From Palaemon carinicauda (taxonomy: Eukaryota > Arthropoda > Malacostraca > Decapoda > Palaemonidae), in the NCBI RefSeq assembly GCF_036898095.1, contig NC_090751.1:85850942-85914941 (forward strand): 64,000 bases of DNA, read 5' to 3'. Of this stretch, positions 1 to 17,130 are shown piece by piece. Position 1 is the stretch's first letter; every line of letters starts with the position of its first letter. The notes under the pieces are model-generated. The model made no database searches. It was not told the origin of the DNA and worked only from the letters and a program-made list of their open reading frames with translations. The position numbers and the translations under genes are program-made.

Positions 1-80
1 TAGTAGCTGGCGAACCATGTTCCTTCAGAAGTGTTGGAGAACGTTGGCGTGCCAGCTGTAACACACGTGGGCGATCCGGA

Positions 81-202
81 GATCGCTGGCGAGCTGATGA
101 TCGCTGACGAGCTGACGATCGCTGACGAGCTGATGATCGCTGACGAGCTGATGATCGCTGACGAGCTGATGATCGCTGACGAGCTGATGATCGCTGACGA
201 GC
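81..202. repeat. 18-bp minisatellite in DIRS-G ORF1 region
   Basis: About 6.7 tandem copies of an 18-bp unit (GATCGCTGACGAGCTGAT) with few substitutions. On the minus strand, the coding sense of copy G, it reads as a six-residue repeat (SDHQLV-like). It sits where other copies carry their SP/R repeats, so it looks like a local expansion of the ORF1 low-complexity segment. Confidence 0.85.
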
Positions 203-1861
203 AGAAGGCTACGCGTGGAAGCCCGCGCAAAGAAGAAGAGTCCTTGACCCCGACCTGAACCTAAGTTCTAGATCGCGAGGGCGAACGTGGGCGCACAGGG
301 CACGTAACAGGAACTGCAGGGAAGATCATCTGAAAGCGCTGACGAACAGGAGAGCGCTGACGAACAGAAGGGCGCGCAGGGAAACCCTGACACGCAAGGG
401 AAGAACCCCCGTGGGGGCAACCCTTTGCCCCGAAGGGATCGTTGTCCGCCGGGAGACTGATGTCCGTCGGAAGACCGCTGTCCGTCGGGAAGACCGTTGT
501 CCGTCGGGAAGACCGTTGCCCGTCGGAAGACGAGATTAGACTGCTGTCCATCTGCACCAAGACGGAAGATCGAGAAAAAGAAGTTGTAGGCTGCAAACGG
601 AGATTCAAAAAGGCGCCTCAAACACCCTTATAGGGAGATGAGAGGCCCTTACGACGAGGCGGACGGAGGGCCTTACGGCGAGGGAGGCCAACAGCAACAG
701 CAACAGAAGAAACCTCCGAAGAGGAGTCTCTATGAGTGTACTCTCTCGCGAACGAAAGAGAAACACTTCGTGGAAGAGACTGGTCAGCCAGTGACCTAAA
801 AGGGGCAATCCTCCGAAGAGGAGCTCCTGCAGTTGCCCAGCCCCTTGAGCGAAACTGCAGGTGCGACCGCTCAGCACCAAGAGCATAGTCGCACGAAAAA
901 AAAAAAGGCAAGAGAAGAACCCCCCAAAAGAGGAAAAGCTCAAGCCTGGACAGGAAAAAACTTCCCTCGGAAGGAAAGTTATCCGCCCAAGGAGGCAAGC
1001 CTCCTGACTGTTCTAAAATGAACTGGAGAGCTGTCCGTCGACACGGGAGTACTACCAGTAGAAGGAGACACGCCCCTGACGACAATACAAGGGGGAGGCA
1101 GCAACAGCCGAATCCCCAGGACTCAACCAGACAGCTCACACCGTTGCTATATTACAGAAACGAACTAGATCGGTAACTGTAAAAAATAAAACAAATAATA
1201 TTAGTACACATTCATTCCCCCGGGAAGGCTCCGAAGAGGAATCCCGAGGAAAAGGAACAAGAATTACACAATAGGCACGTGCCCTCACAACCACTTACAC
1301 TCGCGGAAGGAGAGCTGTAACCAAAACAGAATTATAACAATTATAATTATGTAACTATGTAATTATGTAATTTAAAAATGAATGAACACTAAAGAAAAAA
1401 ACGAAAACCCCGAAAGGAATCGTTCTACAAGCTGAAAAATTAACAACTACAATTAGATTCATAAACTAATTGAGACAAAATGTACGGCGTAGCAACCCCA
1501 CCCACACGGGAAGGAAGCTACAAGGGCGTAGTAAAACATAGTAAAAGGGTGAACGACCTCAAGAGAGAGAGAGAGAGAAAGACCGAAGTCAAACTCGATC
1601 GCAACCCATAAAATTAGGCCGTGGTGGCCTAACTGCCGAGGCCTCCACGTAGATATCGTACACTACACACACACATCTGAAAAGGAAACTTACTTATTTC
1701 TATACTCAAATATATATACAAACATGAAAACATGTTTACATATATATTGAGTAAAAGAAAAGTAAGCGATTAAGTAAAGACAAAACAGACAATGGCTGCC
1801 AAGCGAGGACCAAGACAGAGACGTCTGTCACAGTCCGAGCCAAAAGTGAAAGTGAGTATTC

Positions 1862-2030
1862 ACCTGTGTGTGAGGGGGAGGAGGGGTAGCTAGCTACCAC
1901 TCCCCTACCCCCCCGCTAACTAGCGCGGGGGTAATACACCCTCGTTAAATTCTAATGGCTCGCCATTTCAGCTACGCTAAAAGTAATACCCTTTGTAAAT
2001 AGCGTGGTTTGTATTTCGGTTACGGAACAA
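1862..2030 (-). repeat. DIRS-G left terminal repeat
   Basis: Same arrangement as the other copies. A G-rich/C-rich arm flanks the palindrome GTAGCTAGCTAC (1886-1897), followed by GCTAACTAGC, CCCTCGTTAA, a short variable stretch and the terminal block with AATAGCGTGGTTTGTATTTC ending at about 2030. Sequence beyond 2030 is unrelated to the element. Confidence 0.8.
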
Positions 2031-3936
2031 ATACATGTTAAATAAATACTGTAGGTAAATATGGTGTCACTACTTCGCGGATTTTCACCTATCGCGGTCG
2101 GGTCTGGAACCTATCTACCGCGATAAACGAGGGCTCACTGTATCTACAACTTGGAATGCCAGAGCAGGACTGCATACCACACATGCTTCCTCCATCGATC
2201 CAATTAATCAGAAAACTAAACAGGAAAAAAATATAAAAGTTCTGCCCAGCGAGAGTACAGTATTTTTATACAACACATCGGCAGAAGTCAGTAAACTCGC
2301 AAGGGAGCAGGCCTTCCCCCATACCCACCAGTAAATACCGACACCTACTTATAAATTTTAATAGCCGAGTTATCAGCTTTGCTAACATCATACTCCTGTT
2401 AAAGGGTGAATGTTCGTATTTGTGTAGGAACAATTGTTCATTAGAAAAATAGGAATCAGAATATAATAATTAGTCCTTTCTTGTAAATATTCTGTGGTTA
2501 TGACTGCTTAGCAAGACTTGCCTTGTAGTCCAAATGAATTCCAATTAAAAAGTTTATGATGAAGACAGTGATATTTTGGCTTTGAAGACTTGAATCAATG
2601 CAACATGTAGCATTGCTCAATGAACATCATTTATAAATATGTATGGGAAAGAGTTAGGATCCTGCAGCAACACCACATGCAGATATGGATTTGATTTATG
2701 AAATTGGGCTATACTCTATAGCTCTGCACAGTTGCCTGCAAGTCAATTTTGCAACAAATGCAACACTGGAGGAAAACTCAGATGTTGCACTATGACGTAA
2801 AAGTTAGAATAGGATGGACAGCAAGAGTAAAGGTACAGACTAACCCAACAAGGACCCAAACTAACACTGCAAAGGCCCTTAAGTAATACCTACAGTGCAG
2901 GGTGTGGGATGCACCATCAACAGAACTACATTACCTTCTTACAATTTCATACTGATATGGGACCAAATATAGAAGAAAAAGTAAACAGCCCTTTAACTTA
3001 AGACCAATGAGGAAGCAAACATAAATGCCATGCAATTCTTGGTTCCTTGATGCCTATCCGAAAATCTCTAAGGTGTGGGCAGATTTGACTTGAGCAAATG
3101 TAAAGAGTTGGTACCTATGGATAGGTCATCATCATCATCCAGATGATGTGAAAGATATATAAAGTGAATGCTGTACTATAGCAAATGTAAAAGATAATAC
3201 AAGAGAATTCAAAACTTTTGTGCTGCTCCCATACCGAATACAGTACCTGCACATCAAACTATTTCATTTAATATCAGGGAAACGAATTGTACTTTGTATT
3301 GGAAAAGATATGAAAGGTTGCAAATCTAATCACCGACAATAACGATGAAATGCACAGAATGGCAAAACCTACTGCCAATGGAATATTGGATCTACAAGCA
3401 GACTCTCAAAATGGATCAGGAGACGAGAGTACAAATTTTGAAAGGAAATAATGACAGGGGAAGGTGGACTGTAGCACCCTAGCAGTACCAGCCAAGCTCG
3501 GCTGATTCCGTCCTAACGCTGGGAGGAGCGAAGAGAGGAAAGGTCCCCTTTTGTTCCTTTAGTTGATGTTGGCTAACCCCCAAAATAGGGGGAAGTGCCT
3601 TGGTTAATAGAAAGATTACTACTAACAGAGATATGGTGCCCAGAAAATGAAAAAGAACTTGAGTACATTATCATAAGGTTAGAAACGCTGTAGATATTGA
3701 AGAGGCAAGACGGCGACCTGTGACGAAGATCAAGCAACCAGGGAAAATATGGACAGATGAAGACTAGAGAGATGGGAGAAAATAACGTAAAAAATATTTA
3801 TTAGGGCAATAAATGGATTCATGAATTTGCCAGTGGGTACTTAGAAGCCATTCATTACCAGGGTGCACCTGGGGGAGAACCTTCGCCTTAGCGATGAAGT
3901 TGAATTAGAAAAGGATGGCCAGTAAGATTAAACTAA
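2031..3936. other. AT-rich stretch without recognisable gene
   Basis: No convincing reading frame or RNA gene. A short imperfect hairpin (CTATCGCGG ... CCGCGATA, about 2090-2130) next to CGATAAACGAGGG resembles a dispersed crustacean repeat, but I cannot classify it. 3480-3900 has repeat-like character (runs such as CCCCCAAAATAGGGGG) without a coding signal. Confidence 0.4.
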
Positions 3937-4180
3937 TTATTATCATTTTCGTTAATATTATTATTACTATTATTACTTGCTAAGCTACAACCCTTGTTGG
4001 AAAAGCAGGATGCTATAAGCCCAAAGGCCCTACCAGCAGACAATAGCCCCGTAAAGAAAGGAAATAGGGAAATAAACTACAGTACAAGATATCTAAGAAA
4101 AACAACATTAAAAATACATCTTCCGTATGTAAACTATAAAACTACGATTGAGTTTATGAATTTGGGGCCATTCAGCGAAC
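3937..4180 (-). mobile_element. CR1-like LINE/SINE 3' tail, minus strand
   Basis: The stretch begins with a degraded (TTA)n run, followed by the complement of the tail shared by all CR1-like copies here (GGCTTATAGCATC...TTTTCCAACTAGGG). About 100 further bases resemble the complement of the 3' UTR of the copies at 15830-16071 and 38900-39064. It is 5' truncated, and whether the source was the LINE or the SINE-like element cannot be decided. Confidence 0.7.
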
Positions 4181-4444
4181 AATTGCAAATGCGGTAAAAC
4201 CAAATAAGACGATTTATGCCGTAAAGTCGAAGATGTTGGATTGAGAGACGGATAATAGAAAGCAGGACAAATAGGCTGAAAACTGAATGCAAATGGGGAC
4301 TTAAATAAAACTGAGACTGAAGATGTTAGCCTGGTAAATCCACATTTACCGTTCAAGTTAAAAGTAAACTATGATATGCTGCAAATTGTTTTATTACTAT
4401 TAGTATAAGGATGGGGTAAATTTATGTTAAGACAACAAAAAACC
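4181..4444. other. No gene seen
   Basis: AT-rich sequence with only short frames on both strands and no recognisable repeat apart from its flanks. Confidence 0.4.
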
Positions 4445-8040
<3,596 letters not shown>

Positions 8041-8300
8041 AACTGAGAGCAAAACTCAATTTATGGTGATTGGAAAGGAAAACATCTTAAGAAACTTGGG
8101 TGACATCCAAGGGAACATTACGAACAACTCGGTCCCGATATCTAGTAAAGCTAGTGACCTATGACTAAGGGCTATCACTTAACTGTGATTTGACTCTCAA
8201 TTCTCAAATAAATAATTTAGTGAGACCCACTGGATATCACCTTAGGAACATTGCTTTTGTAAACAGTAATTCATCGAGTTATCAGACGTCTAAAATAGCT
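8041..8300 (+). pseudogene. Decayed non-LTR reverse transcriptase fragment
   Basis: Two frames joined by a frameshift near 8165 read as the region after the catalytic core of a CR1/Jockey-like LINE. The first frame has KTQFMVIGKENILRNLG (a K-T-x-x-M-V-type strand) and NSVPI. The second has CDLTLNSQINNLVRPTGYHL, the usual L-G-x-x-x-D-x-x-L-x-x-x-x-H/I segment. In-frame stops and the frameshift make it non-functional. The rest of the element was not found nearby. Confidence 0.5.
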
Positions 8301-8631
8301 GAGAGAATGGCTACATATCGTGCAGCCAATGGATCGTGTAGATAGGGGAATAGTTGTAGATGGTTTCAAATTACTGGACCTTAGATGTCAGGATGCCTGA
8401 AAACTTTAAATCAGTCAATCAATCAAATTACTGGAACCATGATGAATGTTTACAGTAGTTTCTGGAGCTTTTAAAACCCTAAGAATATACAACTAGACAT
8501 TCGAAAGACTGGAGATAATAAGGTTTACAAGAAGAAACTAAAGACTCTTGTTTTCTACTTGCTTCGATAATATGAATTTGACAATTAACACGGAACACAC
8601 GAGTGATACTCTAAATGCCTAAGTATGTATG

Positions 8632-8875
8632 AAGTTTTATTCCAGCTGTGACCAAGGTGTTGAATGATCTTCCTGACATGAGTCTTTTTAAAGTTTATAC
8701 AGTATATGACATATCTGTTTTCATGATGTTACTGTTTTTAAAATATTCTATTGCAATTTTTTTTCTCATATCGTTTATTTATTTCCTTATTCTCTTTCCT
8801 CACTGGGCTACTTTTCCCTATTGGAGTCCTTGGGCTTATAGCATCTTGCTTTTCCAACTAGGGCTGTAGCTTAAC
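8632..8875 (+). mobile_element. CR1-like LINE, 3' terminal fragment
   Basis: It starts within the last codons of ORF2 (FIPAVTK-LWNDLP equivalent, here decayed) and runs through the 3' UTR to the tail motif CTTATAGCATCTTGC and TTTTCCAACTAGGG, then (TAA)n. It is collinear with 15705-16071 and 35340-35696. This is severe 5' truncation, as in LINE retrotransposition. Confidence 0.8.
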
Positions 8876-8986
<111 letters not shown>

Positions 8987-9175
8987 GATCAAGCTAGACG
9001 TTTGGTTGTCTATGCTGCAAGCACATTTTGGTCACTATGTCATCACTGAGGAAGTTAAGAAGAAAATAGTCTACTTATTTCTTTAGGTACAAAGGCTTTC
9101 AGTGTTTTAGGTTTTCTGTGTGCACCTAAATTACCTCATGATGCGTCTTTAAAATTTAATGATATTGTTTCTCTT

Positions 9176-9409
9176 TTGAAAACCCATTCTATAGTGAAAC
9201 CGTCCTATTACAGATCTTTGATTCATCTTCCACAAAGAAAGAAAAATCGAGGTGAGTCATTGCATGATCTTTATGCTGATTTAAAATCCTTAGCTTCAGA
9301 TTGTGATTTTTGTACTGCCTTTGACGGTCGAATCAGAGATCAGTTGTTTATGGCCCTTGATAATGAAGTTTATTTTCCGAATTTGGCTGCTGAAAAGTTG
9401 AATTTATAA
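9176..9409 (+). pseudogene. gag-like capsid fragment
   Basis: The 77-codon open segment contains a hydrophobic/helical pattern characteristic of Ty3/gypsy Gag just before the zinc knuckle (GESLHDLYADLKSLASDC, then RDQLFMALDNE and LAAEKLNL). Codons continue in the same sense for about 100 bp but meet stops. A zinc knuckle cannot be reconstructed confidently from the following sequence. Confidence 0.55.
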
Positions 9410-10310
9410 ACTATGACTTCGGCGGAAACCATTGAAAGAATTTTGAATTTTAAGAAAGCTTTCTCTTCTAAGAAAGTTGGTTTAACTGATAGTGTTAATG
9501 CTTTGAATTTAAGTTAAAGTGCAACCAAACGTAAAGCTAATTTTAGTCGTAGACATTGTGGTTATCCTCATCTAGTGAAAATTGCAGATCTTCCAATTAA
9601 TCGTGTTCTTCCTTAAATAGAAAAGAGCACCTGAAACGTGTTTCTCCTCACTTTATAGAGTCAATTCAGGCCCAACAGGCTTCACCTAAGCCAAGTGTAA
9701 AAACGAAAAGTGATGCTAAAATTCCATTTTACAAATCTAAGAGAAAGAATTTTTTTAATAAGAAAGTAAATGCTTTAGCTGAATGTGACAATTCAGATTT
9801 TGATGATGATGATAATTGTGATTAACTGCTTAATTTAAAGGATGATTCTGGTGATTCAGATTCAGATCACATGCTTAATTTGGAGAGTGATTGTGATAAT
9901 GCTGAACCAATCAGAACAAAGATTACCTTGAAGTTGAATAATACTGATATTCCATATGAAGTAGATAGTAGTGTTGTGGTTTCAACTCTGAAATGCGAAT
10001 AAGTTCAAATTGTAGGCTTGTCTGTTCAGCCTAAAAGTATATGGAAATAATTATATTCTTGTAATTGGCAAGGTCTGTGTTAATGTAAAATTTGAAGATT
10101 ACAGCATCCGTCATGGTTTTTATGTGGTTGAAGACCCTAATGTCAATTTGTGTGGTAAAGATTTAATACCAAAATTGGGTATTTCTTTAACAGGAATTGA
10201 AGATGAGGTAGAGCTTAATTCTGTTTTGGATGGTAAATCCCAGTTAGAACAGTTCAACGCTGATCATAACTTGCCTGTTACTAGTGTAGTAGCTAAAATC
10301 CCCTTGAAAA

Positions 10311-10668
10311 GTGGTGCACTTCCTAAATTCCATAAATCTAGGCTTGTTGCTAGTAAATATGCAAAGCTTGTTGAAAATGCATCAGATAAGCTTGTGGAGG
10401 ATGATGAGATTAGAACATGTTACATTTAGTGATTGGGCAGCTCCTATCGTCCCTGTTTTGAAAAGTGATAAACAGTCAATTCAAATTTATGGGGATTTCA
10501 AATATCTTAATAACAATATTGCTTGTGAGAAATATCCTTTACCTAGACTTAAGGAAATATTTGCTTTATTGGGTAAGAGTACTATCTTTTCAAGAATTGA
10601 TCTTAAGAATGCAAGCCTACAGTTATCTGTAGATGCTGATAGTCAAAAGTTGCTTGTAATAAATACTC
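10311..10668 (+). pseudogene. Ty3/gypsy reverse transcriptase N-terminal fragment
   Basis: The real domain begins near 10430 with SDWAAPIVPVLKSDK, followed by IYGDFKYLN, YPLPRLKEIF, FSRIDLKNASLQL and INTP. These are RT motifs 1-3 of the K02A2.6/Mdg-like lineage. Upstream, 10124-10429 in another frame holds the pre-RT linker (NLPVTSVVAKIPL, DKLVEDDEI), so one frameshift lies near 10420. The RT stops at the AAT array before motif 5 (YxDD). The poly-Asn extension is microsatellite translation. Confidence 0.75.
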
Positions 10669-11972
<1,304 letters not shown>

Positions 11973-12944
11973 AGATACCTGAATATTTATAGGAAAAATG
12001 GGATTATGAAAAATTGGGAAAGATCTGATAAAGATATTGAAAACTAAGTAAAGAAAACGAAAACTGGAAAAGCAGCAGGTCCAACTGGACTGAAAGTAGA
12101 ACCTATTAAAAGTAAAAAAAATACAAAGTTTGTTGTTTATTAGCCTACACATAAGCAATCAAAGGAAGACAAGAGAAAGGAAGCACAATTGGAAAAAAAT
12201 CAAACCATAAGCTAATACCAAAAGTACCTAGATCAAAATTAAATGAATTCAGACCTACAACCTTGCTGGATGGAACGTATAAAGTCCTGATTGAAATATC
12301 AAAAGATAAAATAGAAAATTATTTTCAAAATGAAGGCCAACTTTTGGATACCCAAATAGGATTTACAAAATGTAGATGCTTCATGTTGCAATACATTATT
12401 GAAGAAACATGTCGATAAAGCTACTTTTTATTCGTTATTTCGGTGAACTACGTCTATGGGTGGACTGTAGCAAAACATTTGATAGCATACAAATAAATAG
12501 ACTGATAGAAGTCATGAAATTGTACAAAACAAACCCACAACTTATAAATGACGAACAGAACTATATAGGTCTATATATAAAGTGTAGAAAACATTACGAT
12601 CTCCAGTGGAATAAAACAAGGTTGTAATGGATCCACCCGACTCTTCCTGCTCACAACCTTTAGTATTATAACATACAGTACCTGGAACTGAAGACATGAG
12701 GATTTAGAATTTTAATACAGAGAAGCGTAGCAATAGTCTTTGCAGATGATGAGGTACAAATCACATATAGGCTACTATAAAAGACTCAAAATAGCAATAA
12801 ATAATACACCGACCTTCATAATCAAGACATGGGTACTTGAAATAAACAAAGCAAAATGCAACATGTTCGCATGTAATAACGAATTTCCACCACCTGAAAC
12901 TGAAGGTCTCAAAGTAGTCTGCGCAACGATCCCCAATCAGTTAT
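11973..12944 (+). pseudogene. Decayed LINE ORF2 reverse transcriptase (element Q)
   Basis: Successive short frames follow the RT order: TGKAAGPTGLKVEPIK (motif 1 region), KLIPKVPRSKLNEFRP and LLDGTYKVLIE (motif 2), QIGFTK...MLQYIIEETC (motif 3), LWVDCSKTFDSIQINRLIEV (catalytic A box, with D retained), GIKQGC-type text decayed near 12605-12630, FADDEV near 12745, and LEINKAKCNMFACNNE (thumb). Several frameshifts and stops break it. The clade is uncertain. It is interrupted by the minus-strand RTE copy from about 12945. Confidence 0.65.
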
Positions 12945-14097
12945 CTTATCATCATCATCATCTCCTCCTACGCCTATTAACGCAAAGGGTCTCGGTTAGA
13001 TTTCGCCAGTCGTCTCTATCTTGAGCTTTTAATTCAATACTTCTCCATTCAGCATCTCCTACTTCATGCTTCATAGTCCTCGGTCATGCAGGACTGGGTC
13101 TTCCAACTCTTCTAGTGACTTGTGGAGCCCAGCTGAACGTTTGGTGAACCAATCTTTCTTGGGGAGTGCGAAATTATCTCCATCTACCACTCATCATGAT
13201 CTTATCCACATGTGGTACTCGAGTAATATCACTTATAGTTTCATTTCTAATCCTGTCCTGCCATTTAACTCCCAATATCTCTCTGAGGGCTTTGTTCTCA
13301 AATCTACTAAATTTGTTGGAGATTATTTCATTGTCATACCATAATTCATGTCCATAGAGTAACACAGATCTCACTAAACTGATATATAGTTTGATTTTTA
13401 AATGTAATTTCAGGCAATTTGATTTCCAAATTTTACTTAACCTAGTTCTTGTCTGATTTGTTTTTTCTTTTTATATTTCACTAAACTCTAATTCTAAAGA
13501 CCCTGTATTGGAGATCATAGTTCCTGAATACTTAAATGATTCTACCTCGTTAATCCCCCCTTCTCCTTCCAATGATATTTCATCTTCCATTGCATTCTCC
13601 GTTCTCATCATCTCTGACTTTCTTCGATTTATCTTCAACATAACCTCGTGTGATATTTCATGCATTCTGACAAGTAAGCATTGCAAATCCTGTGGTGTTC
13701 TGCTAACAAGGATAGCATCATCAGCATACTCTAGGTCTGTTAAATTCCTATCACTAATCCAGTCTAACCCCTCTCCACCATCTCCAACTGTTCTACTCAT
13801 TATAAAATCCATGAGGAGGATAAACAACCAAGGTGACAACACATTCCCTTGGAATAGTCTACTGTTCACTGGAAATTCATTTGATGAGACTCCATTAACA
13901 TTAACTTTGCACTTGCTATACTCATGAACAGACTTAATTTGAATTACATATTTAAGAGAAATTCCATAATAACGAATGTCTCCACAAAATTGGCCGGTGC
14001 ACACAATCAAAGGATTTTTCATAGTCCACAAATGCCATCAAAAGAGAATTTCTATATTCTGCGCATTGCTGTACATGCCTTAAAATAAAGATTTGAT
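12945..14097 (-). mobile_element. RTE-like LINE, 3' half, minus strand
   Basis: The minus-strand reading gives an RTE-type ORF2 C-terminal half. 14031-13471 (186 codons) has VNGVSSNEFPVNS, LSPWLFILLMDFIMS, LEYADDAILVSRT (catalytic YADD) and LKINRRKSEMM. 13374-13174 has SVLLYGHELW and RFENKALREILGV. 13130-12963 has GRPSPA and RDDWRNLTETLCVNRRRR. The 3' end carries a short (GAT)n tail, seen as ATC repeats at 12950-12963, a known RTE feature. Frameshifts near 13390-13470 and 13990-14050 break the frame. Confidence 0.8.
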
Positions 14098-14951
14098 TAA
14101 TGCAACTTCTACCTTTTCCAAATTCGAATATCTAGGAACAACTGCTACCAGGAACACAAAGAAAAAAAAAAAACATATTTGATAACGCCTATAAATCCAC
14201 AATCCAGACAGCCTTCATCTCACTAACTCATCTAACTAACGAGGAGACAGATAAGTTACAAACATTGAAAGACTAAAATATGGGAGGATTATATGAAAAA
14301 GAAAAATACGTTACAACTTTGCTGTAACTTGAAACTATATATAAAGGAAGGCGAAACTATTTATGGAAACAGGCAGGATTTGGTTTAACAAGCAAAATTG
14401 AAAAGAGAATGGTAAACTTTTGGATAAGGATCACGCAAGATAAACAACATAAGTTATCCCACACCATGTCTTTATTGTTAAGAAAGTTATACGATAGTAA
14501 TGAATTCAAGTCGAAATGGATTGTAAAAATAAAAGTATTCTAGACAAGTGTGATCTATCTAATACCTGGAACAGCCCATGTGAATTTAATGGTAATTGGG
14601 TTAGGAAATGTGTTGATCTCAGAATTTGTGATATAGATAAGCAGAATTTACTATGTGAAATTAATGAAAATAGGCTATGCTCTAAATATAAAGTATTTAA
14701 GACTGAATTAGGCTTAAGCAAATATTTAACCAAATGTGGTAACCATAGGTTTCCTGTTGCTGATAAGCGATACTCGGCTTCCCAAGGGACAAAACCATGC
14801 CCAATGTGTATTACCCAGGAACTGGCCAATAAGTACCATTATACTCTGGTGTGTCCTTATTTTAGTAGCCTCAGAGAATTGTATATAAAAAGATACTATT
14901 ATACTAGACCAAATAGTATAAAGTTTAGTCAGTTGCTTAAGGTAGAAAATA
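14098..14951 (+). pseudogene. LINE ORF2 C-terminal region (element P), upstream part
   Basis: Frames from about 14300 read IEKRMVNFWIRITQDKQHKL and LLLRKLYDSNEFKSKWI, typical of the region after RT in a widespread invertebrate LINE group. An open stretch follows (14516-14951) with the zinc-binding C-terminus: CPMC at about 14798-14809, then HYTLVCPYF, so C-x2-C...H-x4-C. It ends in SIKFSQLLKVENK, where the CR1 copy begins, and continues at 16072. Earlier codons (14098-14290) are decayed and may belong to element Q. Confidence 0.6.
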
Positions 14952-16071
14952 AGGTAGTGTTCTTGGCCCATTACTTTTCATACTATATACACTTGACATG
15001 TGGTTTGGCCTAGAAAACAAGCTTGTTGCATATGCAGATGATGCTACTCTCTTTGCATCAATTCCATCCCCTGAATGTAGATCTAGGGTTGGTGAATCCC
15101 TTAATAGAGATTTAGCTAGAATTAGTTCATGGTGCAAATTATGGGGTATGAAGTTGAATCCTAACAAAACTCAAAGTATGATTGTAAGTAGGTCAAGGAC
15201 GGTGGCTCCTCAGCACCCGGATCTCAGTATTGATAATGTTTCTTTAAATATGTATGACTCTTTCAAAATTTTAGGTGTGATTCTCGACAGATAATTTACT
15301 TTTGAGAAACATATAAGGTCTGTGTCTTCTTCAATTGCACAAAAAATAGGCTTATTGAGAAAGTCTTTCAAGATTTTCGGTGATCAATCTATTCTGAAGA
15401 AGTGTTTTAATTCTTTCATTCTACCTTGTTTTGGTCTGGTCTTCAGCTGCTGATTATCATCTTAATTTGTTGGACAGAAACTTACGGTCTATTAAATTTC
15501 TTATTCCTGATCTAGATATTAATCTCTGGCACCGTCGTTCAATTAGTTCATTATGCATGTTGCATAAGATTTTTCATAACTCTGACCATCCTTTATATTC
15601 AGATCTCCCAGGACAATTCTATCCTGTTCGTAATACTAGACAGGCAGTTAATTCTAATAACCAGGCCTTCTCCATCACGAGGCTCAATACTACGCAGTAC
15701 TCTAGAAGTTTTATTCCAGCTGTTACCAAGTTGTGGAATGATCTTCCTAATCGGGTGGTTGAATCTGTAGAACTTCAAAAGTTCAAAGTTGGAACAAATG
15801 CTTTTTTGTTGACCAGGCGGACATGAGTCTTTTTATAGTTTATTTATGACATATTTGTTTTTGATGTTGTTAATAGTTTATATATGACATGTCTGTTCTG
15901 ACGTTGTTACTTATTTCAGAATGATTTATTGTTAATTTGTTCTCTTCATTTATTTATTTCCTTATTTCCTTTTCTCACTGGTTTTTTTTCCCTGTTGGAG
16001 CCCCTGGGCTTATAGCATCTTGCTTTTCCAATTAGGGTTGTAGCTTGGATAGTAATAATAATAATAATAAT
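14952..16071 (+). mobile_element. CR1-like LINE, 5'-truncated copy
   Basis: It starts inside the RT at the GSVLG box (14953), then VAYADDATLF (15026, catalytic YADD intact), WGMKLNPNKTQSMIV and LGVILD, followed by a TAA stop and the C-terminal region (15431-15826) with LWHRRSISSLCMLHKIFHN and FIPAVTKLWNDLPN. The 3' UTR and tail run to (AAT)n at about 16071. Frameshifts at 14985 and about 15430 and a stop near 15293 inactivate it. It is inserted in LINE element P. Confidence 0.85.
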
Positions 16072-16180
16072 ATTAACTGTGCAATCTAGCAAAATTTGTC
16101 AAAATCATAATGGAACAGTTTTGGTTATATATCATTATTTTGTTGTCTAGTCCATATGGGCTTATACTGTAAGTCAAATT
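16072..16180 (+). pseudogene. LINE element P, downstream part
   Basis: After the CR1 tail one frame reads CNLAKFVKIIMEQFWLYI and then a stop. This matches the expected last residues of element P's ORF2 after KVENK. It shows that the CR1 copy interrupted this element. Confidence 0.5.
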
Positions 16181-17130
16181 ATGATTTAGTATATTTTTTA
16201 ATATACTCTCAAACCCTGAGAGGGGTAGCTAGAGTTAATAAAATCCTTAAATCCTTAAAGAGCTACTTTTTGACCACGCACCGCTACACTGGATCTGCAG
16301 CGAAGATGAAATTTATAAATGCTGATACAAAACACAATTATGTGAAAGGAAGAAAAAACTTTGATGCACTTCTTATTACACTGCAAAAAAATCCAAATAC
16401 CATAGATGAGTGCATTTGACTAATGAAACCACACCCAGAAAAGAAAGAGGATATAATAAAAAGCCTGCGACTATTTGAAATAGAAAAAAGTAACCATATA
16501 TGAATATAAAAATATCATTATTTTAAAACTGTGGAAAGTCAGAACAGAAATGTTAAACGAACTCTAAAACAGTATTAGGAAAAGTGAAATATAAACAAGG
16601 AAAACTGCTTAGGGTCGCCGTTACAAGAAATGTGACCAAAGAGCCAACACAATGCTCGATTGTTACCTACTAATGACACTGAGACCTTTATGCAATAAAT
16701 ATGATAATAAAATTGAAGATTTAGAAAAATATGAAAAAAACACGTTCTCAAAAAAGAAATAAAAAGTGGTGACAAATGAAATTATGAAAAAAAAACAGAA
16801 GAAATGAAAATAAAGATGACTAAACAGCGTAATGACAAAAGAGTTTACATAGGAGAACTTAACACTGATGAGACAGTAATAGTTGTGAAAACAAGGTTTG
16901 ATACAATAAAATGAAAAGAAAATTATAGATACAGGAATAATAAGGAAAGGCTTTGTGTGTTGTGTAGGGAGGCAGAGGATACTACGGAACATATGTTTTG
17001 CTATAATCAATTAAAATTTAGAAACAGTGACATAGAAATACGGAATTTAGAAACAGAAAATAAAGTTGTTGCCCGGTATTTTAGACAAGACCTGGAATTT
17101 AAAAGTAAAAGTATGTAAGCTGTGTTGTCT
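16181..17130 (+). pseudogene. Decayed LINE C-terminal remnants
   Basis: Two zinc-ribbon-like segments typical of LINE ORF2 C-termini occur. LMHFLLHCKK (about 16355-16390) recalls the H-x4-C half of such a motif. RLCVLCREAEDTTEHMFC (about 16945-17000) shows C-x2-C-x8-H-x3-C. Between and around them are AT-rich, stop-rich sequences with KKEDIIKSL-like text. Parent elements cannot be assigned; one may be element Q. Confidence 0.4.

Larger units (their letters stand above)
1..2030 (-). mobile_element. DIRS1-type retrotransposon copy G, 5' half, cut by window edge
   Basis: The minus strand carries the left (5') end of a DIRS element. Its terminal repeat lies at 1862-2030 and ends in the family terminus (complement of GTTCCGTAAC). 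A leader of about 800 bp follows, then decayed ORF1 sequence that reads off the window at base 1. ORF1 identity comes from the block RRKGLSSPYKGV (minus strand, about 620-655), which matches RRKGLPSPYKGV in copy B, and from ETPLRR-like segments with hairpins at 700-800. The frame is broken many times. The region 1010-1830 is collinear with 62700-63530 of copy F and absent from copies A, B and D, so G and F form a subfamily. Family assignment is firm; the exact ORF1 start is not visible. Confidence 0.8.

Noticed and set aside
81..202. CRISPR-like array
   Set aside because: Units are contiguous 18-bp repeats with no spacers, in a eukaryotic transposon ORF.
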